40,151 bases of DNA from a virus, in the IMG/VR virus record IMGVR_UViG_3300047157_000100, positions 1 to 40,151 of that record, one strand, 5' to 3'. Of the stretch, positions 25,363-33,147 are shown piece by piece. The first letter of the stretch is position 1, and every line of letters begins with the position of its first letter. The translations under genes were made by a program, and so were the position numbers. Below the pieces are notes generated by a model. It was not told the DNA's origin and did not search any database. It saw only the letters and a list, made by a program, of their open reading frames with translations.

Positions 25363-26965
25363 TCTGTACGCCATCCGCAAAAAATACAAGACTGAAATGA
25401 AGGCTGCTGAGCGAGAGTACTCTAGGCAAGCAGTAGACTCTGTGACAGGGGCTATAGCTGCTATAGATGAGGCAGGCCTACGTCCTATAAGGCAGGCTCT
25501 GGGAGATAGCGCGGAGCAATTCACTGAAGATGACGTAAGATTCTCTAGACCGTCTGTTTTAGGAATGAATCCGAGTAACCCTACCCAGCCTCCTGAGGAT
25601 GTAGTTTTGCCTGCTGAAGGTGTTAATGCTGCTTTTGACATGGCGATGGCCCCAACTAATTTAGTAGGCTCTGGTTTGTTCACAGCTGGGTTAAAGACCG
25701 CTAATAAGGTAGGAGACATAGCAGGGAACACAACATCCGCTGCACGTAACTACATAGATAACTTCTACGCCCCCTCTAAGACTGCTCAGCCTACTGGGGT
25801 TGATAAGTTAATTATGCAGAACCAAGGGTCGCTGTCTCGCGTACCTAAGGTGGGATCTGTTGTTAGCAAGCTGGAGAAGCCACAAGATTCGGCTGATATG
25901 CGTGAGAGGGTTGGTTCGTTTGTCGGTTGGATGGGAGATAGTGGAGTAAGGGCGATAAATCAGACTCTGAGTCCTAGCGCAAGGGCTAACTACAGGCAGA
26001 ACCAAGTTACTCAGACAATGCAGGACACCGCGCGTACCGCACTAAGTACAGGTGGATCTAGGGACACAGCTAAGGCGGTAGCCCAGACGCAGGCAACGGA
26101 AAACATAGCAAACCAAGCGGGAAGAAAAGGACCTAAGTCGGAAGCTGTGGAGGATCTAAACCGCAGAAGCTTCCTAACGGAGCCTGTGAAAGCTACTGAG
26201 GGAGCGTACAGGAAGCTGATAAAGGATAATAAGCTAACAGGCGTTTACGAGAAATCTGGGAAGCCTGTGGGTGTCTCTAACAAAGACTTGAGCGTCGTAG
26301 AAGACCACGTAATGAGCGTGTGGAAAGACCGCAAGGGGAAAAAGGTCAGTGAAACACCAACAGCAGACATCAGGATTAAGAATCCCGGATCTGGGGATCA
26401 GGTAACTGGGTCACACGTTCTAGACTTTCGACAAAAGAGTAAAGTATTTAAGACGATGAATGCGTTGTACAAGAAAAACCCTAAGCCCACACTAGAAGAA
26501 ACGTGGAAGCATTTAAACGATAGTGATATAAAGCTGCACCCTAAGTCTAAGACACTAGAGGACGCCCGTGAAAACGGAATATGGACTACAGGTTCTTTTT
26601 CAGGTAACGCGATTACTGAGGGAGGCGTAAACTTTATAGCCAAGGTAAACCCTAACGGCAGGGTTATGGCTGTTATCTCAGACGAACACAATTTCCTAGA
26701 GAAAGTACCCGGACTAGGACCCGCTGTGGATGCCGCGTTGCCTAACAGGTCTATATCAGTCACGCCCCCGATGTTCTTTGACATTAAGAAGACAAAAGGA
26801 AAGATTGAGGCACCACAACCACAGAATAAGAAAAATGTCAAGGAAAGTTTGTTTGATATAGCTAACCAGAAACCTTCTACAGAAGCACTAAGGGCAGAAC
26901 AAGCAGTTAACGCAGGTGCTGGTCTAGTGGGCGCAGGAATGCTAACGGGGTCGGAGGAAGAGTAA
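25355..26965 (+). CDS. Large protein of unknown function (536 aa), virion candidate
   Basis: I place the start at ATG 25355 (MSDLYAIRKKYKTEMKAAER), overlapping the upstream stop by eight bases; the open frame extends 12 codons further upstream without a ribosome site. The first 230 residues are helical and lysine/arginine-rich. The C-terminal half (about 290-510) looks like a separate globular domain with FSGNAITEGGVNFIAKVNPN, then GRVMAVISDEHNFLEKVPG and an aromatic/proline PPMFFDI segment. I recognise no family. A C-terminal effector or enzymatic domain on an ejected protein would fit the layout but is conjecture. Confidence 0.55.
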   Translation: MSDLYAIRKKYKTEMKAAEREYSRQAVDSVTGAIAAIDEAGLRPIRQALGDSAEQFTEDDVRFSRPSVLGMNPSNPTQPPEDVVLPAEGVNAAFDMAMAPTNLVGSGLFTAGLKTANKVGDIAGNTTSAARNYIDNFYAPSKTAQPTGVDKLIMQNQGSLSRVPKVGSVVSKLEKPQDSADMRERVGSFVGWMGDSGVRAINQTLSPSARANYRQNQVTQTMQDTARTALSTGGSRDTAKAVAQTQATENIANQAGRKGPKSEAVEDLNRRSFLTEPVKATEGAYRKLIKDNKLTGVYEKSGKPVGVSNKDLSVVEDHVMSVWKDRKGKKVSETPTADIRIKNPGSGDQVTGSHVLDFRQKSKVFKTMNALYKKNPKPTLEETWKHLNDSDIKLHPKSKTLEDARENGIWTTGSFSGNAITEGGVNFIAKVNPNGRVMAVISDEHNFLEKVPGLGPAVDAALPNRSISVTPPMFFDIKKTKGKIEAPQPQNKKNVKESLFDIANQKPSTEALRAEQAVNAGAGLVGAGMLTGSEEE

Positions 26966-27186
26966 TGGCTAAGTTATATTTCTTTGAGGGGCGCAACACT
27001 GGTATCTACGCAGAGTCTGCTTCAGCGGCCAGAGCTAAGTGTAAACGAGGCTGTGGTAAATTAGTTAAGACGTTAAACAAGACACCACCTAAGGGTGGCG
27101 CATGGGACCGCACTAGGAAAGATGGAAAATCCCCTGCCAAATCCAAACATGGAAAAGGCAGAGGTAAGGGACCACCTAGGAGTTAA
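26965..27186 (+). CDS. Small basic protein (73 aa)
   Basis: A 73-residue, strongly basic protein; the last 40 residues are Lys/Gly/Arg-rich (KGGAWDRTRKDGKSPAKSKH) with no acidic cluster. Two cysteines sit at KCKRGC. The start overlaps the previous stop (TAATG) with GGAGGAAGA upstream. Such composition suggests nucleic-acid binding or a DNA-condensing virion component. It is the last rightward gene; its stop lies two bases from the end of the convergent leftward reductase gene, with no terminator visible between. Confidence 0.6.
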   Translation: MAKLYFFEGRNTGIYAESASAARAKCKRGCGKLVKTLNKTPPKGGAWDRTRKDGKSPAKSKHGKGRGKGPPRS

Positions 27187-27188
27187 TC

Positions 27189-29060
27189 CTAAAGCTCACA
27201 GTTATTACCTGTACAAGCTAACTGTTGGCTACCTTCAGTCATATCAGAGGCTTCATTAATATCCCAGTTTATTTCAGTAGGGAAGCCTTTCTGCATTGCC
27301 TTGAGGGTAGCCTTGTCCACAGTTTCATAAGGAGCCTGAGCATAGCTGTGGTCTGAATAAGGAAGGAACGAAATTCCTGATACCTTATCAAACTTGTTGT
27401 ACAGCCACTGGCCTACCTCTAGAAACTCGTGGTCACGGTAGTAGCACGTCATAGACGGCTTGTGCTCACACCAGTGATCCTGATACATCTCCCACAACTC
27501 TAGCTGTTCTATGGCACCCATGTCTGAGGCTGTCACAGCGCCCTCAGGAGATGCTACAGGGAACGAGAACACCTTGGTGCTGGGGTTCATCAGATCGTCC
27601 TCTACAGGCACACCAGCGGCCTCTAGGACCACACAGAGAGGGTCACGAGAGTCTGCACGAACCCGTCGAATATACTGAGGGCTAAAACGAGGATGGCACC
27701 CACTAGCACTATCGACCAGCTGGCTAACAGTACCGCTAGGCTTAATCGCAGTAATAGCTGTGGAAGGTTTAATGCCCAGTTCCTCAGCCCACCGCTTGTT
27801 AGTTTCGATAGCCTCCTCACGCATCTCTGTAAGCCACTTCTTAAGTTTAACATTGTCCCCCCGTCCTGATAGTAGAGGGTGATCCATGATGCCTGTCAGT
27901 GACACCCCTAGCAACGCCTCTTCCTCTGTATTAGTCTTCCAGATGTTCCTTAGATACCTAAAGTCAGTCAAGGTAGCCTGTAGTGTACCTAGGATAGCCG
28001 CAATACGTACCTTACGCTTGAGAGTGGCTAAGGTGTCCTGAGGTCTTACTACGACTTCTGACAAGTTGCAAAATTGATTAGGCCTAAGAATTATCTCGCT
28101 GCAAGGGTTAGTTCCGAATTGGTACTCAGGGTCCCTACGTCCATTCTTAGCCGCTTGTTTCTGACTAGCGACACGAGAGAACATCCCACGTTCACCAGAG
28201 CGTGACTCGTACAAGCTAGTCCACTCGTTTAAGAAGGCTTCAAAGTCAGGCTTCTCTGTGTAGCAAGCGGAGTTATTAGCTAGACCCCTGTGTGGATTAT
28301 CTACCCACCACTGTCCTGTCTTAGCACGTCTTAGGCGATCATCTGTTAGGTTAGAGAGTGAGATAAGGGCTGACCGACGTACTCCTCCGACCACAATACA
28401 CGATGCTATCTTACAGCAAAGATCGTGACATTCAATGGAGCTAAGCTTTCTTCCAGCAGCGCCCTGAAAGAGTTCTGTTGTAAACTTGAAGAGGTCGACG
28501 AGAGGTTCTGGACCACTTGCACGACCTCCGAAAGTCGCGAGTGGGGCACCTGCAGCGCGTACTCTACTAACGTCCCATCTTGGAAGTTGACCTGAATACA
28601 ACAGTGATACCAATTCCCTAAACGATTTCGCCCATCCGATTTTCGAATCTGCAACATGGATAACTGTGTCTGTTTCATGGAACTCCTCGGCCACTTCTGG
28701 TAACTTTGTTACGTACTGACGTTCTACTGAGTAACCACCACCAGTGCCACACAGGAGGATGTACATTAGCTCATCAAATGATCTAGGATTATCTATGGGT
28801 AGGTAAGCACAGTTAAACCCTGCTACGTTGTCACGGTCTAGTGCTTCCCCAGCGGTCATTAGTGCCCTCATGCTGGGCATTACGTCTAGATCGTGTATAG
28901 CCTTAGTGATCTCTGATACATCAAAGTCATTAAGGTGTCCTCGGTCCACCCAGAAGTTAACGTAACGGTCTACTGTTTCTTCCCAAGTCTCCCTACGCTG
29001 CTCCTCTGGTAAGTATCTAGCGTACCTTGACTTGTGTATGTATTGTTGATATGCGTCCAT
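27189..29060 (-). CDS. Adenosylcobalamin-dependent (class II) ribonucleotide reductase
   Basis: A 623-residue monomeric-type reductase converting ribonucleotides (probably triphosphates) to deoxyribonucleotides with B12. The key cysteines are present: Cys84 in FNCAYLPID and Cys331 in FCNLSEV (the reducible pair), Cys320 in NPCSE (the thiyl-radical cysteine, with Asn318 and Glu322), and a C-terminal CTGNNC (616-621) that shuttles electrons. Cys320 and Cys331 are 11 apart, as are 408 and 419 in the Lactobacillus enzyme. It is shorter than that enzyme (about 739 residues). GGAG lies 13 bases before the ATG, which directly follows the upstream stop. It ends the early operon. The CPAC protein at 1254-1487 may be its reductant. 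Confidence 0.95.
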   Translation of the reverse strand: MDAYQQYIHKSRYARYLPEEQRRETWEETVDRYVNFWVDRGHLNDFDVSEITKAIHDLDVMPSMRALMTAGEALDRDNVAGFNCAYLPIDNPRSFDELMYILLCGTGGGYSVERQYVTKLPEVAEEFHETDTVIHVADSKIGWAKSFRELVSLLYSGQLPRWDVSRVRAAGAPLATFGGRASGPEPLVDLFKFTTELFQGAAGRKLSSIECHDLCCKIASCIVVGGVRRSALISLSNLTDDRLRRAKTGQWWVDNPHRGLANNSACYTEKPDFEAFLNEWTSLYESRSGERGMFSRVASQKQAAKNGRRDPEYQFGTNPCSEIILRPNQFCNLSEVVVRPQDTLATLKRKVRIAAILGTLQATLTDFRYLRNIWKTNTEEEALLGVSLTGIMDHPLLSGRGDNVKLKKWLTEMREEAIETNKRWAEELGIKPSTAITAIKPSGTVSQLVDSASGCHPRFSPQYIRRVRADSRDPLCVVLEAAGVPVEDDLMNPSTKVFSFPVASPEGAVTASDMGAIEQLELWEMYQDHWCEHKPSMTCYYRDHEFLEVGQWLYNKFDKVSGISFLPYSDHSYAQAPYETVDKATLKAMQKGFPTEINWDINEASDMTEGSQQLACTGNNCEL

Positions 29061-29321
29061 CTATTCTGTTACTCCTAATGTCTCGTTTAATATGGCTTGT
29101 GACGCTAACTGTAGAAGCATGTGTACACCATCAGGGTACTGTTCATTAGATGCTACTTCAAACATCTCCCCGTCCTCGTACATTACTACTACCACTTTAG
29201 GACTCCTGTCCTCCTCTTCCATTAGTGCGGCTTTGGTAGCAAAGGCTGTTAGAAACTCTGTTGTTGTAATAGAGTCCTCCTCTGTACCACCCTTACCAAA
29301 GTTACCCTCTACGACCTTCAT
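29061..29321 (-). CDS. Hypothetical protein (86 aa) ahead of the reductase
   Basis: I set the start at ATG 29321 (MKVVEGNFGKGG), which overlaps the DUF3310 stop (TAATG) and has AGGAG 8 bases upstream; an open frame eight codons longer lacks a ribosome site. 86 residues; the middle is beta-like (KVVVVMYEDGEMFEVAS), and the end is a helix (GVHMLLQLASQAILNETLG). No family recognised. It lies between DUF3310 and the reductase with tight spacing, so a role in nucleotide metabolism is possible but unproven. Confidence 0.6.
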   Translation of the reverse strand: MKVVEGNFGKGGTEEDSITTTEFLTAFATKAALMEEEDRSPKVVVVMYEDGEMFEVASNEQYPDGVHMLLQLASQAILNETLGVTE

Positions 29322-29644
29322 TACGATAACTCCTGCACTAACCAATTGAGGTAGACCTGTGCTTTCTTTAGGTCTTCTATTCCATTCTTGTACTCGTAGC
29401 GCCAGAGGTACTTAAGGCAGTTACCCTTTAGGTACCCTTTGTACTCCGTAGGGTGCATAGATGCCTTGATTGCTTCAATGGCTTCTATAGCGCCTTTGTT
29501 GTAGTGATCTGGTTGTGCTACAGGGTCGCTTGATACGTTACCCTTGTTCCTGAGCTTACTAGTGGCCTTGTCCCACTCTGATGGGGTGGCGTGTGATAAC
29601 CCTTTTAACTCCTCGGCAGTATAAGTGGTCCATTCGTTAGGCAT
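29321..29644 (-). CDS. DUF3310 protein
   Basis: 107 residues. The C-terminal 60 match DUF3310: PDHYNKGAIEAIEAI (45-59), then YLKGNCLKYLWRYEYKNGIEDLKKA (written here as one motif with gaps in family members, residues 71-95) and a final helix. DUF3310 proteins are widespread in phages and often labelled nucleotide kinase-like, though the activity is not firmly shown. Its position beside the class II reductase supports a nucleotide-metabolism link. The start overlaps the preceding small gene by 8 bases. Confidence 0.85.
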   Translation of the reverse strand: MPNEWTTYTAEELKGLSHATPSEWDKATSKLRNKGNVSSDPVAQPDHYNKGAIEAIEAIKASMHPTEYKGYLKGNCLKYLWRYEYKNGIEDLKKAQVYLNWLVQELS

Positions 29645-29810
29645 AGGTGTCTTCCTCTAATTCTTCTGTAAACTTATCTAACTTAATGAGTAGTTTATCC
29701 TCAAACCTGTCTAGAATCTCCTCAGATGAGATTTGTAGGGCCTCTAGTAAATCATCAGGATCGTAGTGATGCAACAGTCTCTCCTTAATTTCGTCTAGTG
29801 TCAGTGACAT
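29637..29810 (-). CDS. Small conserved phage protein (57 aa)
   Basis: Frame from ATG 29810 to TAA 29637: MSLTLDEIKERLLHHYDPDD, then LLEALQISSEEILDRFED and an acidic end. It is acidic and all helical. I recall proteins on the pattern LDEIKERLL-YDPD-LLE-LEI-SE-LLD-FED from T7-like marine phages, next to endonuclease and nucleotide genes, with no known function. It overlaps endonuclease I by 26 bases and the DUF3310 gene by 8, a sign of a real coupled gene. Confidence 0.7.
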   Translation of the reverse strand: MSLTLDEIKERLLHHYDPDDLLEALQISSEEILDRFEDKLLIKLDKFTEELEEDTYA

Positions 29811-30192
29811 AATCAACTAATTCCTTTAGTGTGTCTATATTATACCATAGAATACGGTTCTTGTCACACCATTGAGCCATTGTATTCTTGGTACTCTTGC
29901 TAACTTTTTGATTAGGTTTCATCAGTACAAATATGAGTTCGTGTGTCTCTGGTAAGCACTTAACGACCGAGCGATACTTTTGTGTGTCTCCTGAGCGAAA
30001 GTATCCTTTGCATTCGATGAGGTAAGTCTTCCCGTTTCTTTCGTACACAAAGTCTGGGGTGTACTTACGTTCGATGCGGTACTCAATCTGCCACGGCTCG
30101 TAGCTAAAGCCGTATGGTTGTAACTGTTTCGACACGTCATATTCAAACCCTGATCTAAACTCGTTAGGATATTTCTTGGACTTTCGGCTCAT
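29785..30192 (-). CDS. Endonuclease I (Holliday junction resolvase, T7 gp3-like)
   Basis: 135 residues. The catalytic layout of T7 endonuclease I is complete: Glu17 in FRSGFE, Asp47 in YTPDF, Glu60 and Lys62 in LIECKG. Further family marks are SKQLQPYGFSYE and AQWCDKN near the C-terminus. It resolves branched DNA before packaging and can help degrade host DNA. GAGGTGG precedes the ATG. The start lies inside the end of the upstream nuclease gene (29-base overlap). A TATAAT promoter candidate lies within it at 29839-29867. Confidence 0.92.
   Translation of the reverse strand: MSRKSKKYPNEFRSGFEYDVSKQLQPYGFSYEPWQIEYRIERKYTPDFVYERNGKTYLIECKGYFRSGDTQKYRSVVKCLPETHELIFVLMKPNQKVSKSTKNTMAQWCDKNRILWYNIDTLKELVDYVTDTRRN
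29839..29867 (-). promoter_or_regulatory. Internal sigma70-like promoter within endonuclease I
   Basis: On the minus strand GTGACA (29862-29867), 17-base spacer, perfect TATAAT (29839-29844). The sequence around the -10 (TATGGTATAATATAG) is the same as at the promoter 8177-8205. It would boost the 57-aa gene, DUF3310 and the reductase. Confidence 0.55.
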
Positions 30193-31021
30193 TGACCACC
30201 TCTGTTAAATACCTTGGACCACTTGAGTACAAGAAAGTACGCAACCCTGACCAACAAACGTGCTTGTACTGGCAATAGGAGCAACCCACGGCTAACTTCT
30301 GGTTTCCACTTTTGCCGTCTGGAACGACCTCGTGACATACCTCCGGCCACACTGGTTGCTCCACTAGCTTTTTTACGCGCTCTATGTGCTCCTCTATGTC
30401 GTAACCTATCTTAGCGTGTACAGGAGCCTGTGTATCCTCAGAGTCGTACATGAGGTACGTTAGGTGACCATTCTGTTTGTCCATGGCTAACCAGCCGAAC
30501 TTGCTTTCCCCCTCAGAATGCGCGTAACCTTTAATTTGCGCGATGTATCCGAATGGGTCATCAAAAGCCAGAGATCCATCCTTGAATTTCTTAAACCCAA
30601 AAGTGGAGGTACTTTTAACATCTGTGACAATACCGTCAATTTTGCAGTCCATAGACCCTGAGATACCAGCAACCTCACATTTCTTTTGTTCATCTGTAAC
30701 CTCGTGTCCTGATAGTCTAGTTAGAAATAATAGCATCTCTTCAATTAGATGCCCGTACATAAACTTGACATACGTGTTAGGCGTCATATCCTCCTGTACG
30801 TCAGAGTTATTAACAGCGTTCCAGAGGTAGCGATCATCTCGCCCGATGTTGGACATACGTAGCTTACGTCCATCACGTTTCTCAGTGAACAAAGTAGACA
30901 TGAGTTTCTTACAGTTCTCACCAAACTTATCTATCTCTTCGTAGAGGTCTACGTCCTCCGGTATTTCCTTAGTAGCAACCACCTTATAGATGTCATCTAC
31001 CAGTGAGTAAATTTCCTTCAT
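30164..31021 (-). CDS. PD-(D/E)XK exonuclease (RecB/Cas4-like)
   Basis: 285 residues. The nuclease core reads: GHLIEEMLL (His91, Glu95), GSMDCKIDG (123-130), then TDVKST (Asp134-X-Lys136) and YIAQIKGYAH with Gln162. Near the C-terminus CSYCQYKHVC holds three cysteines and an earlier Cys in EVCHEV may complete a Fe-S or zinc site, as in Cas4/AddB-type nucleases. It probably takes the place of the T7 gp6 exonuclease in recombination and host DNA breakdown. ATGA overlap with the upstream gene. Confidence 0.85.
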   Translation of the reverse strand: MKEIYSLVDDIYKVVATKEIPEDVDLYEEIDKFGENCKKLMSTLFTEKRDGRKLRMSNIGRDDRYLWNAVNNSDVQEDMTPNTYVKFMYGHLIEEMLLFLTRLSGHEVTDEQKKCEVAGISGSMDCKIDGIVTDVKSTSTFGFKKFKDGSLAFDDPFGYIAQIKGYAHSEGESKFGWLAMDKQNGHLTYLMYDSEDTQAPVHAKIGYDIEEHIERVKKLVEQPVWPEVCHEVVPDGKSGNQKLAVGCSYCQYKHVCWSGLRTFLYSSGPRYLTEVVNEPKVQEIS

Positions 31022-31488
31022 TCAAACTCCTCCATAGTGCCCCGTATCATAAGTTTAGCAAAAGCTGGGTCACACTTAAACCACTCGTTCTTCCTGTCGT
31101 CTGAACACTCCGCTAGTATCTCATGTGCCGCTGCCTCAGCAGCCCTGCGATCACTAACGTCCCAGCTTTCGTACAGCGCGTAGTCTCTGTAAGGTGAAGA
31201 AGTCTGGTAGTTCCCCAAGCGATCCTCTGCGTCAATAGCCATGCCTACCTTGATCCACTGAGGAAAGCTCTCGTTAACGATGATGTACACTTGTCCTTCC
31301 TTAGAGCTATTGTACTTCTCTAGACTGCTAAAGGCCGCGTCTTCAAAGTTCTTGTATCGACCAGCCTTGTGCAGAGGATGTGTCTGTACGACGTACTTAC
31401 CGTTGACGTACATGCGGTCATTGTTCCTAGCCTTCTTACGCTCAGGGTTATCTTTGTAGTACTTGCCCTCTGTCTTAGTGTAAATCAT
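31018..31488 (-). CDS. GIY-YIG superfamily protein (T5orf172/MUG113 type)
   Basis: 156 residues. From about residue 65 the pattern is that of the T5orf172 GIY-YIG branch: GQVYIIVNE (65-73), WIKVGMAIDAEDRLGNYQTSSP with Arg90, then AAEAAAHEIL with Glu118 and His122, and NEWFKC. Such domains cut DNA in homing or repair nucleases. The N-terminal 60 residues are basic and may bind DNA. It lies between the polymerase and the exonuclease with a normal ribosome site (GGAGGACAA), so it behaves as an operon member and not as an obvious recent insertion. Confidence 0.8.
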   Translation of the reverse strand: MIYTKTEGKYYKDNPERKKARNNDRMYVNGKYVVQTHPLHKAGRYKNFEDAAFSSLEKYNSSKEGQVYIIVNESFPQWIKVGMAIDAEDRLGNYQTSSPYRDYALYESWDVSDRRAAEAAAHEILAECSDDRKNEWFKCDPAFAKLMIRGTMEEFE

Positions 31489-31497
31489 TTGTCCTCC

Positions 31498-33147
31498 TCA
31501 GTGAGTTTCGGCCCACGTTGATCCAACTTTGTACTCTCCGTCGAGGGGGCATCTAAGGTCGAATGATATACCCGCCGCCTTGATGCACTCGACTGCGAGC
31601 CAGCCAAACTTCCCCGCTTGTTTTGTGACAACCTCCGTTTGTATTTCATCGTGCACGTTCCCTATGAATTTGTAATCGATGTTGTGCTGAGTAGCGTAGT
31701 CATCCAAGAGAACCAAGGCCCTCTTCATAATGATAGCACCAGCCGCCTGAAGCAGTGTGTTTAGTGCACTATGCTCTGATCTGACCCATAGCTTTCTTCC
31801 GTCGAGTCCAACGAGGTGACCTTTCCTAGACGCTTGTCCAACTCGCTCTCGTAGAGTTTCAAGAGCAGGTGTATTTCGTAGAAAGCGCCCCCTAAGCTCA
31901 CCGCCATCTCTTGCAGTTCCTCCGACGATGCTTCCAATCTTTGAGTCTCCTGCTCCGTAGAGGAAAGCGTAGATGAAAGTCTTTGCCTGAGGTCTTGTTG
32001 CAAGTCCCGCAGCAATTTGATTTCTGGTGTGAATGTCTTCTCTAAGTAGGACATTAGTAAATTCCTCATCGTCCATGTAATGAGCTAACATACGTAGCTC
32101 TAGTCCACTGGCGTCAACACCTACCAGCTTACGATCCTCAGGTACAACCCAGCAACTCCTACACTCCTCACCGAAAATAGAATTAACTGAAGGCACCTGT
32201 GCCATGTTAGGGGTCTGGTGCGTCATACGTCCTGTGACTGCCCCGTTTGTTGTGACCCTACCGTGTACCCTACCGTCATCCTGTACGTGCTCAAGCCAAG
32301 AGGTTACCTGTGCGTAACGCTTCTGTAACATCAAGTACTCTAAGACTTGCACAGCCTCCGGTATGTGTTTGTTCTCCTCAAGTGTCTTTTCGTCCACCTG
32401 CGGCCTACCACTGGGAGTGAGTTCCTTCCATACCGCACCCTTAGCCTCAAGTCTTTGAGCAACTTGTTGCCTCGACCCAGGATTGAAGATAGTAACCTTA
32501 TCCTTGAGCCTGTTCCCCGTCTTGTCTGAAATCCTCTCCTCGACAATAGGTGGGAACACTTTCTGTAGCTCCTCTTCAATAACATACATGCTCTCCTTGA
32601 ATCGTGCAGACAACGTGTGACACAGACGCTGATCTAGTAGCCATCCGTTACTCACCTGCTCCTGTATGATCCATTGAACCTCGTGCTCTAGGTCTATACA
32701 CTCCTGACTAAACCCCGATAGGTCAACCATGAGTCGCTTGTACACTTCCTGTGTGACCTCAGTGTCCCTGATGCAGTAGTCAATCATCTCTGGTGTTAAC
32801 TGTGACCAATCCTCGTGGTCGCCCTTAGCGTAACCTAAAGTGTTACCCCAGTTACGTAACGAGTGGCCACCTGATCTACTAGGGTCCGCTAACCTAGACA
32901 GTACTAGAGTGTCAACGATAGCATCCCTAGCAAAAGTAAAGTCCCAAAGACGCTCGACCACAGGAACATCAAAGCCAATTCCGTTGTGGAATACGAACGT
33001 AACAGGCGCTTTACGCGATACATACTCTTTGAAATCTTGCTCATTACATATTACCTCGCTCTCTCCGTTGTGTAAGCAGACTGCACACCAGATAACGCTA
33101 GGGTTAAGTCCATCAGTTTCTATGTCCATGAAGACTAGGTTGCTCAA
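31498..33147 (-). CDS. DNA polymerase, family A (T7 gp5-like)
   Basis: 549 residues with 3'-5' exonuclease and polymerase domains. Exo I is FMDIET (Asp8, Glu10), Exo II FHNGIGFD (53-60), Exo III YCIRDTE (Tyr124, Asp128). Motif A is VDASGLELR (Asp345), motif B RPQAKTFIYAFLYGAG (385-400), motif C NVHDEI (Asp500). T7 gp5 has 704 residues; the shortfall suggests that the thioredoxin-binding insertion is absent. Start is TTG at 33147, sharing bases with the helicase stop (TTTTGA); GGAG lies 7 bases upstream. ATG 33129 (MDIET) would cut into Exo I, so TTG is preferred. Confidence 0.95.
   Translation of the reverse strand: MSNLVFMDIETDGLNPSVIWCAVCLHNGESEVICNEQDFKEYVSRKAPVTFVFHNGIGFDVPVVERLWDFTFARDAIVDTLVLSRLADPSRSGGHSLRNWGNTLGYAKGDHEDWSQLTPEMIDYCIRDTEVTQEVYKRLMVDLSGFSQECIDLEHEVQWIIQEQVSNGWLLDQRLCHTLSARFKESMYVIEEELQKVFPPIVEERISDKTGNRLKDKVTIFNPGSRQQVAQRLEAKGAVWKELTPSGRPQVDEKTLEENKHIPEAVQVLEYLMLQKRYAQVTSWLEHVQDDGRVHGRVTTNGAVTGRMTHQTPNMAQVPSVNSIFGEECRSCWVVPEDRKLVGVDASGLELRMLAHYMDDEEFTNVLLREDIHTRNQIAAGLATRPQAKTFIYAFLYGAGDSKIGSIVGGTARDGGELRGRFLRNTPALETLRERVGQASRKGHLVGLDGRKLWVRSEHSALNTLLQAAGAIIMKRALVLLDDYATQHNIDYKFIGNVHDEIQTEVVTKQAGKFGWLAVECIKAAGISFDLRCPLDGEYKVGSTWAETH

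Noticed and set aside
27180-27195. Bidirectional terminator between the convergent operons
   Set aside because: Only two bases separate the stops and no hairpin with a U-run is visible on either strand at the junction.
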